NCBI GenBank assembly: GCA_011009095.1
Contig: VTPC01090596.1
Span: forward strand, 117,187-181,186
From: Ignelater luminosus
Lineage: Eukaryota; Arthropoda; Insecta; Coleoptera; Elateridae
DNA length: 64,000 nucleotides
Direction of reading: 5' to 3'
Below are positions 24,101 to 36,100 of this stretch, one piece after another. The position numbers and the translations under genes are program-made. Numbering within the stretch: position 1 is the stretch's first letter; every line of letters starts with the position of its first letter. The notes beneath the pieces were generated by a model, which was not told the origin of the DNA, searched no databases, and saw nothing but the letters and a program-made list of their open reading frames with translations.

Positions 24101-27100
24101 CCTGGTAAATTGTTAAGATTCTGTTAAGGTTAAAGATGATTGTTACCTGTTTATTTTTAAAGGAAAGGAACACGCATCGTTCCTAGAAGGACGCTTCCGC
24201 TGAAGGGCTGATGTATAAGCTTGAAATTCTAAAAACTATCTTAGTTAGGTACTTAACTAAAGTTGCATACTATTGCGCTATACTTGTTGCTTGAAATTAT
24301 CATAAAATATTAAATTTTATATATTACCATGAGACTTAATACTCAGCAAGGGCTTTCCTCTGCCCTAATTACCATATTTGGCTAAATGAGAACTCAAAAA
24401 GGATCGTACCCGTAATTAGCTCTAAAATCCTCAAGTGGTTGCCATTATTTTGTGAACCAAGGATTTCTGGGCAGTGGCACAAGTGACACAACTTATCAAC
24501 TGATAAACATGTACAGATGAGTCATACTTCAGCTCGTCAGCTGTTTATTTTTTCTGCAGCGCACCCACATGCGTTTTATTGGGTTACCTCCACTCTTGTG
24601 GATAATTGTTGAACTATCACGAATAATGCCATTTCACAGTACAGATAGAGGTATATAGGAGTTCCATTTTAATGCTTTCACGTTTTAAACTAAGCCGTAC
24701 GAACAACTAATCCAAAAATAATAAAGATTTTTTTATTACGTTGCAGTTTATGGTATTTTTCTATTTGTGAGGCTTTTAAATGCGTCGGACTCTCTCGGGA
24801 CCCCCATAAAACCTCGGGGCCCCTAGCCAACTGCCTACTTTGCCTAATTGGTAATCCGGCACTGGTTTTGAGTCACTCTTTTATTCTTTAAATAAATGAA
24901 TTTAGCTGGAGGTTCAGATTCAGAAGTACGAGGGCGGTTCAGTAAGTACCCGTGTTTGACGACAGAAGGCGTTCCTGAGGGAAGTTGGTGTTATCATCGT
25001 GTGCTGCCATCTATCAAACGACGGTATAACAAATTGCAGACTGATTGATAGGTTAGTTTGGATTTGACAGCCATTTGAGTAAGACGTGTTTCGTGATTTT
25101 AGCTAAGATGGAAAAAGAGCAGTATCGTTCGGTAATTCGCTTTCTGTTTTTGGATGGGAAAAAATGCGAGGAGATAAAAGCAAAGTTGGATGCTGTTTAT
25201 GGGGACACTTCGCCATCTATGACCACAGTTAGATATTGGTTCAAGGAATTTAAACGTGGGCGAACATCCGTGTTTGATGAGGAGCGACCAGGATGCCCGG
25301 CAGACGTGGTTACCGAGGAAATCATTCAAAAAGTCCACGACATGATTCTCGCTGATCGACGAACGAAAGCGCGTGAAGTAGCAGAGGCCGTAGGTGTGTC
25401 GACCGGAACGGCAATTAATATTTTACATGATAAGTTGGCGATGAAAAAATTGTCGGCGCGATGGGTGCCGCGATTGCTAACGGTGGACAACAAGCGGATG
25501 AGGCTGTTAACTTCGAAGCAGTGTTTGGAGCAATTTAAGCGAAATCCGAAGGAGTTTTTGCGTCGAGTTGTCACCGTTGATGAAACCTGGATTCATCATT
25601 ACACACCAGAAACTAAGCAACAATCAAAACAATGGATTTCTCCCGGTGAATCTGCTCCAAAGAAGGCGAAGATGGTTCCATCGGCCGGAAAGGTCATGGC
25701 GACGATTCTCTGGGATGCGAACGGCGTCATCCTCATGGATTTTTTAGAAAAAGGAAGAACGATCACTGGACAATACTACAGTGAGTTATTAGACAGCTTC
25801 GACAAAAAATTGAAGGAGACACGGCCGCATTTGGCGAAAAAGAAGGTGCTGTTTCACCACGATAACGCACCAGTACATTCATTCGGAGTTGTCGCCGCCA
25901 AACTGCATGAATTGCGTTATAAGTTGCTGCCGCACCCCCCGTATTCAACCGATCTGGCTCCCTGCGACTTTTTCTTGTTTCCTAACATGAAGAAATGGCT
26001 CGCGGGAAAAAAATTTAGCTCAAACGAGGAAGTCATCGCCGAGATAGAGGCGTATTTTGGAGAGTTCGACAAATCCTATTTTTTGGAGGGGTTAAAAAAA
26101 TGGCAGGAACGTTGGGAGAAGTGTATATTTCTAAAAGGAGACTATGTTGAAAAATAAAAAATAAATTTTTGAAAAAAATTGTGTCTTCATTTCTAACACT
26201 GGTACTTATTGAACCGCCCTCGTAGTTGTAATTACCAAGTCTTAATACATTGCAGTTTTCTTATTTTCTGTTTTAGTTGTTGTTGCTTAAACCTAATTCA
26301 TTGCGTAACCGAAAGTAAGAGGGAAATGTAAAGATACCCACTGTTATGTTACTGATTTAGGTATTGAGTTTTATCAAGAATGACTGGTAGAAGCTGTTGA
26401 TGCTTTTTTCCTGACGTTATTGCATAACCAAGGTGGCTTTCTAACTGTCAAATGTAATTTAAAATGTAGTGGGCAGCGCTGAAATAATAAGCAAAGATTC
26501 ATTCTATATTTATTAGAGCAGTATAATTCAAAGGATGGTTTTATTTTCTGTACTAAAACCTTATTTTCGCATGTAACAGCACAATATTTCTTGAGTAATT
26601 TCTTTCTTAATTCCTTTGCAATCAAATTCATACAATACTGCTAAATAAAATCTTTTGTTACAATAAAGTCTTAAAGTTGCAAGATTAAAATTTTGAAATG
26701 TCTGTTGAGTATTAATAAAAAATACAAGAGATAAATCTATTGACATTTAAATATTCGTTTCTTTTATACGTTATACCTGAAACTTTTCATACACACTGGA
26801 AAAAAGCTTTTGAAGTTCTCACGTTTCTCGGTTTTACAAGTTGAAAAGTTTTATGTGGGGTATATTATTTATGATTGTTGCTCGTTTCACAAACTAAATC
26901 ATATTTAGATCATTTTTGTACATTTACATCTTCTGCGGAAATCTCATCTGAAAACTTGAATATCTGACTTTTTGTTGTTACGGCAGCAGTTGACTTTTTA
27001 GATGAAGTTACAATTTTGCGTTGCAAAACGTTTTTATTGGAGATTTCTGATGCGTGAATATATTAGAAACACATTTTAAAATTTTCTACTTCTACCAAAA

Positions 27101-30100
27101 CTAATGCAAGAATGATTCTTTCTGTTTCACTTAATATTGAACAAACAACCTTCATGTAGGTACACCTAAATGTAGTTTTCCACCTTTCAAAACTGATAAT
27201 TTCGAAGAAGTGATGATAAGACTAAGAACGGTAAAAAAATAACAAGATCGTAAAATTAATTTAAAAAACAAACAGAATAACTATAGCTAGCAGCAGTAAT
27301 AACCAAACAAATAATGAAAGTCAGTAATAATAGAATATTCTCGATTATTTAAATAAATAAACAGATACGTGTGCCATAGGCATATTAATTAGGTCAATAT
27401 GCAAAGGAAAACATTTTGTTTTAAAATTAAATGTCTAAAATTGTGAAGGGTATTTTACATATAGTTGACATTGATTGCCTTTTAAAATAGGTAATTCTAA
27501 TGATACTTTAAGTAGAAAGTGTTAATGGGAAAATGATAAGTACACAATTAAAAATCTTGTAGTACTTATAAAACGAATCTATAGACAGCGTATTCATTTT
27601 TATGGTTTTATATTTTTGACAAAATGGAACTCTTTGAGGTTACAAAATATCGTTTATCTAATGGACTTATTACTATTTTTTGTAAGATTGTATAATAGAC
27701 TATTTAAAAACTTTATTTGATATAGATTTATTAAATCAGAATTATTTTAATGATTTCATTAACAATTTTCATTGTAAAAATGCTAAGCTTGTCTTTACTT
27801 TTATTTTTCTTTAGACAAGGATATTTTAAAGTAAATTCAAGTTCCATTCATAGTGACGGTCACATGAGAATCATCAAACTGAATGAAAACATTGTTTTAA
27901 ATTTTAAGTAAATTGTTATTATTTTGGAAATTGTAAACAATGGAAAATACTTGATTAACTGGCGTATTTCTATTCATAATATGAAGGTAAACTGGAAGAA
28001 ACCTGTATTTTTTATAACAAAGCACTGTCAGATATAGAAGAAACAGATCCAGGCCAGTTCCTCGTAAATCATCTTCTCATACATAGATTTCCTATAATTC
28101 ATTATCATAATAATTTAACTAATTTTAATTTGCAGCACCTTTTTTTGCTAATATAATAGTTTAATAATTTTGTTGTTGTGTTAACTAATTGATATAAAAA
28201 AACTAAAATTTACAAGGAATTCACAAAGAATTGATCTAAGAAAAATCTTCTACGTGGAATTAAATGACCACTTTCTGTTTTTAAATACTAGCAGATAGAT
28301 TATCTTGCATTCCTTCTTTTATCTTTAAAAATAAAAATTTCTTTTCATCAGAGTATGAACTAAAATCAAATTAAAAAAAATTATAATATTTTAAGGAAAA
28401 TTTGTGTTTCAGGTACTTTTATTACTGAGTAAAAGTAAACTTTATTTCTCTTGTAAAGACTATGTAACAGTAACAAGAAATTTAGTAGCAAATTATTTTT
28501 CAAGGAAAACACGCCTTTTCTTTTTTTCAATAACAAAATTCTAAAATATACCTGAAGAATTATATCAGTATGTAAAATGATAGTTACAAACATCTCTACA
28601 GTGTGCATACTACCTAATTGCTTTTCTTGTTTTAATTTTACCCTCTGGGGTATTATTTAAAAACCCAAATTTTTAGATTTTTATCTCACTTAAAAATCTA
28701 ATAGAAAAAATTTACCGATTGATTGCATTTGTTACTATCTATTGAGGTATTATCAAAAAAGAAACGAAGAAATTATAGATCTAATGCAGCTTTAGCTAAA
28801 TGACTCAAAAACATAAACTTGCATAATTTCCATTGCGTATTTTTATAAAAATGATAGAATTACCTATTATGTCTGTAATATTTCCAAATAACTTCACTTG
28901 TTTGTAGTGGAAATACCAAATCATCTTAAAAAAGCAATTTTAAAAATTCCAATAAGCAAAAAGAAAGCAAACTTGACTTGCTATTATGTAAATAGTGCTT
29001 ACAGCACTGATCGTTAACAAAATGAAGTAAATGAGACCAAACTTTCCGAACTGATACGAAACTTAGAGAAAATCCCTGTTAAATTAACTAAACGTGAAGA
29101 TATCGTCAGCAGTATGTTTTATCGAAAATCGGTATTTTTAAGTCGTTCAAGAACTGAAAAGCTGCAGAATATTTTAATAAAGTATAGTTTTATAAACGGA
29201 TAACTTCAACTTCTAGTGAACGTAATATTCTAAATATGTATATAATATAAGAGAATTAAAGTTCACTCTTAATTAACAAACGATCTCCTTTCAGCATTTA
29301 GTAAATTAGGTACTTCATTTATCAGAAGATCTCTAATCCTGTAAAGGAAAGACATCACCCTCTACTTAGTAGCTATAACGAAGTAATGATTCAGTTATCT
29401 TTACTGATCCTATTATCACTTAATGGTTTTGTGAGTCTAGTCCAGAATTCAACATCCAACTTCGTACCATAATAATAATAATACTCGTGTTAAGTTAGTT
29501 TCCTGAATAAATATCTACAAGGAATTTTAAAATAAAAAAGTACTTTACGTGCAATCTATAGCGTAGTGGAATATTCCTATTGATTATGTACAATTTTCTG
29601 CATAAATAATAATAATAATTATTATTATAAATGCCTTTATTAGATGCTGATTGCTTAATTAACAAACTCAAAATTCTTAATATATGAACTAAGACAAAAT
29701 TCAGCTTGTCCACAAGCTGTTCTGGCACTTAACCTTAAAAGTAAGGCGTAACATAAAACTGCACTACGTGCCCAAAAACCTTTAATGGACCACATTCAAG
29801 AGATATTTAGGGAGTATCATGTCCAGGAAAAACGATTATGTTATTCGTCATAGATCTAGCACATTGACGATGACGTGGTGATAAATCTGATCAAAAAAAC
29901 TTTGTTTTCAAGTTTGCTTTGAACAAACATCACAAGCGACATGTTTGGGTATAAACATTGATAGCAATTACTCTACCCTGTATCTATGACATAGTAAAGT
30001 CTTGAACTCTAGCAATGGACACGGCATGGCACAGCAGATTATAACTTTTGCTTTGAGTCGAACAATTTTAGGAAAATCTTCGATATATGACTGATATCAC

Positions 30101-33100
30101 TAAAATATCTCTCATCGTATAATACAATAAATTTATTGCTTAAGAAGTGTCACACTCTGAAAGTCTTGCAACGTCTTGGAGAACGTTCTATCTGGAGCAT
30201 CTTTCTTTTACATTTCAGATTATTTCCCACTACAATTCTGCTTATAGTCAAAAGAGATATGCCAAATTTCTGGCTTGATTTCTTCATCCGCAACCCTGTT
30301 GTATTTCTTGCACTTTCATGGATCACTTTTATATGAGTTTACATTCCCTGATTGCACATTAAGTCGTTCTAACAAAGAAATCTTGATTTTCCTCCAATTA
30401 CATGGTTTGGTATTTGGCGGACCAAATTAGAAATTCTTTTCCTTAACTCTAATTTCAATCACTTGCGAAAGTCGTTAAACGTGACTAAATTCAATATAGT
30501 TACATCCTAAAATCAGGGTTCAAATCCGTCTTACAATAATGTTTCGTCTTTACAAGAAGAAAATAAGAAATCTTAAAGTTTCTTCTATCTACTTGTAAAG
30601 ACAATTAAGTTGCTATGCAGTCTAAACATTGTTACTTACTTGATCATATCCACAAACTTTTTTAATTGTTAGCAATCTTCACCAAGAAATAAAGAAAAAG
30701 ATAGTACTTGATAGTTTATAGATCCTTGCAGACGTGAAGAAATTCAAGCAAACGTTGGTAAACGAGAAAATAACTATGACAACACTTTATCTGAACTTGT
30801 AAAATAAAGTCAAACAGGGAAGTTATTTTTAATATAGTTCTGGGCAGGCTATTACGTGAACTAAACAAGAACACAATAGGCATTAGAACTGAGAAAAAAA
30901 TATGTTGCAAGGCCTATGTAGACGATATAGTGCTTTTTGGATCTGCTTATAGCGACTACTTCTAAATCCATAACAAACGAGACTGCCATAACTCAAGTGT
31001 AAATTTCTGATCAATATAAGTACTTCGGCCAAAAATACGGTCCCTTTGGTGTTCAAGATATCAACATGCAAAAAATTATTTTTGCTTACAAATATTAGAA
31101 AAAGCTGTCTTACAACCACTACTGAGATCTTACCTCATTTTAAAAAGTCTAATAATTGCCTAAATTTGGTTAGATAATCTTCAATCTAGCACTTTCGGAA
31201 ACGACCTAAAGCAAGATTAGTAGCCAATATCAACTACCTCTTCCTAAGGAAAGGCAGAACTACATTGGAAGAATATTATCCCAAGGTATGCTACCTATGT
31301 ATAAACACAAAGTATTTGGAAGCTTCCATTTAGCACAATATCTGAACAAAGGTCAAATCATAATCTTAGATGCAGCAGTTAGTTGATTGGAAAATTCAAG
31401 ATTCCTGATACCAGTATATAACAAAAAAGTTGATCTATATTCCACACCACCAACATTCCATTCTTTCGTATATATTAGCACTGGCCGAATTTGGCGCAAT
31501 CAAAATAAACATCTTTAGGGCAGGTTGCAGTTGGATAATAACGAATAACTAGTACAAGACCCCAAATCTATCATGCTCTTTTCTTTAGAGTGTAGTTTAG
31601 TAAACCTTTGACTTTTGAAGCTGATTTGGTTCTCTTTAGAACTTTTGCCAATAAAAAACATTAACAATCTTTTGCCCTTACATCAGAGTCATTTTTAGCT
31701 TTGTACTTTTAATAAAAAGGTGGCACATTTCTGAAAAGGAAAATATTAGAAAATCTAGTACCTTGTTTGACACTTTTCGGACACTTTGGTACATTGAGGC
31801 TTATGAGGTAGCTTTGTTTGTTTTTTACATAGAAAACTATGAAAAACAAACAAAGATTGGTAACGATTTTAGTAGGTTTGCCTTAAAATAATTTTATTTA
31901 TCAGTTACCTTGCCAAAAACGTTGATATTACTTTGCCATAGAGTATGTCAATCAATCAAACTATAATTGCAGCTTGGCTGAATTTAGATTACTTGTATAA
32001 TAATTTAAAAGGAAAAGTGGAGAATATCTTTTGGATGTTGCCAGTTTTTAAGTTCTCGATCAAAAATTTCTTTCCATTGTTATGCACTGCTAGACAAGCG
32101 CGCGTTTAGAGAGCTTACGGTGCATGTACCGAAAACGAGCATCAAATCTTGTACTCTCAATGAACACAACAGAAGGCGCTATAGAAAAGTAGTAACCTTA
32201 CTGGCACCCTTAACATGAGGTAGTTACTATTACTATAAATATTTTGCATATGTATGTGTACATTAGTGCAATACAAACCTGCAGAAATAACTTACATCTC
32301 AAAAGTTACAAGTAGTTTTTCTTTTTATAGATAAAACTTATTCTTAAACAAAAGACATTTGAAACAAAAGTAGAAATATATAACTGATTCCTACAAAAGT
32401 TTAAAACTTTATTACCAAATTATCCCCTAGACAGTATAATAACACAATAAAATCAGAAAAAAACCTTCAAGTCTAACATTTTTTATTTCATTTTGTTTCA
32501 GTTTGTGGGGAAACCTACGCAGATAGTTATCGCATTGTAGGAGGACATTCCACGGAATTTGCTTCTCATCCCTGGCAAGCAGCTTTGATAAAATCTGATT
32601 CACTATCAGAACGTGTAAGTTGCGGTGGCGCTTTGCTCAATAAAAGATGGATCGTTACTGCAGCTCATTGTGTTGCAAGGTGAGTACTAATAATAAATAA
32701 TAAAACTCAGTTAATTAAAACTAATCTGTCAACAAAATTTATTTTAGGGTCAGCGAAGATCAATTAAAAGTAAAGCTAGGCGAATGGAATATGCGAGGTC
32801 ACGAAGAGATATTGGTCCCAGAGGAATATGATGTTATAAAAAAGAAGGTCCATCCTAATTTTGTACGTTCGGATTTAAGAAACGACATAGCTCTTTTAAA
32901 ACTAGACAGAAATGTTAAGTTTAAAAGACATATCGTTCCAATTTGTCTTCCATCACTTCATGTAAGTGTCTACAGTTTAATTTCTCTAAAAGCTTTCGGG
33001 GTTGATAATAATGAATGACTAAATAGTATGGGATTGTTAGCTAAAAAGCAGCTTACAGAAACATGAACGTTAATGTGTATGAATATAAAATTTCTTCATT

Positions 33101-36100
33101 GCAACTTTACTTGAAAAAGAAACACAAAACGTTGAAGTTGAGCATTAATTAATGTACAGGTATATTTGGAAATTAATCTTGATTGGTAAAGACATAAACG
33201 CACTTAAATGCGCAACGTATAGTGTTTATTATTTTACAACAATTTTAAAATAAGTATTTCCGGAAAAATTCCATGAAAATTTGGCCTAGCCTTCTCTTTA
33301 AATAAGAGAGTTACTTGTAACAGTTATTAAAGTGACACGTGCTACCTTTTTGGGTAGTTTCCATTTAAATTTCAATTCAACTGGGTGCGTTGTACTTTCG
33401 CTTTTGATCTTTTTCCCTCTCAGATCTTTAGTTTTCCTAGAAATATTTTTCTTAGAGAAAGAAAAACGTTTAGTAGATTACATTTTCCACGTTTATTATT
33501 ATTATTATTATTACTATTCAGATTTTAACTGAATGGTTTTGTTATATAGGGTGATCGAGAAATGCAAATTCTAATTTTTCTGTTTCTTTTAATGAAACAT
33601 CCTGCATCCGTCACTGTAATTTAAGATGGTATAGACACCATACAGTGCATATCTTGAACCTGTTTGGCTATTAAAGGTGGATTTCTAAATTACAACAAAA
33701 TTTAAAGCCTGTCTTTTGAGAACCGTGGCACAGAAAAGACTTTAATACATGTTTTGTTTTTTAAAAGAACAAATGCATGTTCTTAACTAGTTTTTCCATG
33801 CCTTTGATCGTCTTTCTGACTTATTATCTTTTTGTCCTGTACGTTGCAATCGTCTTTGGATAATTTTTTCAAATATTCTTTACAATGTCTACTCCATCGT
33901 ACTTGACATACCTACAATGTGGATTCAGTGTCAGTCTCTAGATGTGTCTGCACCATTTCTATATCTGTCTATTAATCAGCCCAACAGCGACAAATCCTTC
34001 AAAACAGTTTTTGCTAACATTTCTACTCTCTTTACACAGAGGCATATTTTAGGAAAAAACACTCTTGTGCCAGCAGTCTCCGACTATAAATATTCTGGCG
34101 TCTAGACGTCACTATTAATAAATACCTTCGTCTGTATAATAGATGTGATTAAAGCATATCAGTTGAAACAAGCTTCAATTATTTGCAAATCAATTGTACA
34201 CGAAATTAAGCAAAATGCGAAGGTCCAGTTTTACTGTAATACCCAATAAGTACTTTTCAAAGATATGGATACTTATCCTTGATATACTCTCAATCATTAT
34301 ACGTAAACCGTTTTGCTCTACTTTGCTTACTATTAGATTACCTAAGTATATCTTACTCATGGAATTCTGATTTTCGTTTTGCCAAAACACATTGCTCACA
34401 TATCAGAAACCCTAAAGGTTTGTTGTATTGATGCTCTGACGTCCTCACAAAATCAAGCAAATTTTAGAAAAAGAGAATTTTTGTTATTAAAAATGCTGTG
34501 GAAAACTTAAGGAAATATAGTATGACAACTCTTGCCAGCAGTCGGCTGCTCCTGAAAAATTTTTAGGCGCCATGCCGCCTCTATTACGAGATATCTTCAA
34601 CTCACCACCATTGAACCTTTTTTCTTTATAATAGGTACGATTCAAGTATCTCAATAAAAAAAGACTTTGATCTTTTACCAACCAACTGTAAGTGAAATCC
34701 AGATTTTGAGTTTTCCTAAAGCTTTGATATCTACCTTTGATACTTCCAATCGTTCTAACCCGTTTTGCTTCTCATCGTCACCGCTTTTTTTACACCATTC
34801 AACTATATCTTAATTATGCAGTTTTAATTTTCGTTTTGTTTTCAACAAAAGGTACAAGACAAATTGCTCACATATCTAAATCAGGTTTTCTCCTTACTTT
34901 ATTATTATCTTTCCAATTTGGTTCTTGCCCATTTGCTATAGGCCATACGAATATGCACTGTCTTTTAAGTTTGACAAATAAGTATTTATTGAATTTGCTA
35001 TGCTGGGTTTGGATAAGTATAAAATTGACAGCGACATACCGAAATTTTGGTTTCGAAAACTTATACTAAATACACTTGTCTAAGACCTTATGAGATATCC
35101 TTGAAGAGATAATTCAAAAGATTACAAAATACAAAACCTACAGCAATTACATGTTTATGGCTGTACGTTCCTGAAGCGATAATTGTAGATTTTGTTTGAT
35201 TCATACTTATATGATTGTATAGCAAATAATTTAACTCGCTTTGATTCCCAAATTTAACAAAATATGTTCATTACATATAGCTTATTACACTTGATGTTCT
35301 CTCCATAAAATAGTTTCAGTTGTGTAATTTATTACTAATTGTAATTAATTACCAAAAGTGCAACACCCTGTATATTGCTGACTTTTATGTAATTATAGTT
35401 TTAAAAGACCCCTTAATTGCCGTGCTTGTATTTCTGTTATGGAATTTCTCAATATTTAATATTTTTCAAGAACTTCATTCCCGAAAATTATTTAAAAGCT
35501 CCGTAAACTTTTATGCGTAAATTACCTGCTACCTTAGGGCTACCGAATATTCCAGGCAACTTGATTACAACTTTCAAGGAATTATGAGAATAATATTCCA
35601 AACTTTAAATTGCATTGCAGATTACAGGGCATTGCCATTTCGCTTCATTAAATTTTCAGTTTCTCCTCACGTTTCTATCCTTTCCTTGTTGTAGATTCAA
35701 AATATATCCTAGCTTCAGGGTAGAATTTTATTTCTAGTTTATATTTATGTACTTAGTTGTTTTTCTGTGGGAGAGATATAACAAGGAAAGGTCATTGATT
35801 TCTTATTTACAGTATTTTTCTCCACTAATATTTTTTATATTTTTATTTTAGCTAAACATCATTGGTAAGAGAGCTACAGTGACAGGCTGGGGTAGAACTG
35901 AACACAGAGGCAGTATTCCATCGATTCTGCAAGAAGTAAAAGTAGAAGTTATATCCAATGATAAATGTCAAAGATGGTTTGAAGCTGCTGGAAGAAGTGA
36001 AGTCATTCCTGATATGTCATTTTGCGCCGGATATAAAGAAGTAGGTGAAAGTTGTAACAATCAATCAATTTCTCACTAAACCTTGTTTTGTTTGTTCAGG

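Larger units (their letters stand above)
18676..32501 (+). other. Intron 2 of gene B (13.8 kb), transposon-rich
   Basis: It starts gtaagt and ends ttttgtttcag and separates the cysteine-rich domain exon from the protease domain exons. It holds a palindromic pair of transposase fragments (20799-21130), a hAT element (22294-24864), a mariner (24929-26222) and a reverse transcriptase relic (about 30800-31500). The rest is AT-rich with no exon-like sequence. Unassigned open stretches lie near 19990-20160 (both strands) and 21770-22012; I do not recognise them and regard them as transposon debris or chance. AAT trinucleotide runs occur near 29467 and 29606. Confidence 0.85.

Noticed and set aside
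25099-25948. Minus-strand frames opposite the second mariner transposase
   Set aside because: They are antisense shadows of the intact frame at 25108-26157.
29467-29635. AAT/ATT trinucleotide runs (also near 6510, 33497 and 57628)
   Set aside because: Short simple repeats are expected in AT-rich insect DNA, and these are too short to suggest a function.
32791-33018. 75-codon frame treated as a separate small gene
   Set aside because: It is the internal part of exon 4 of gene B continuing past the splice donor at 32962 into the intron.
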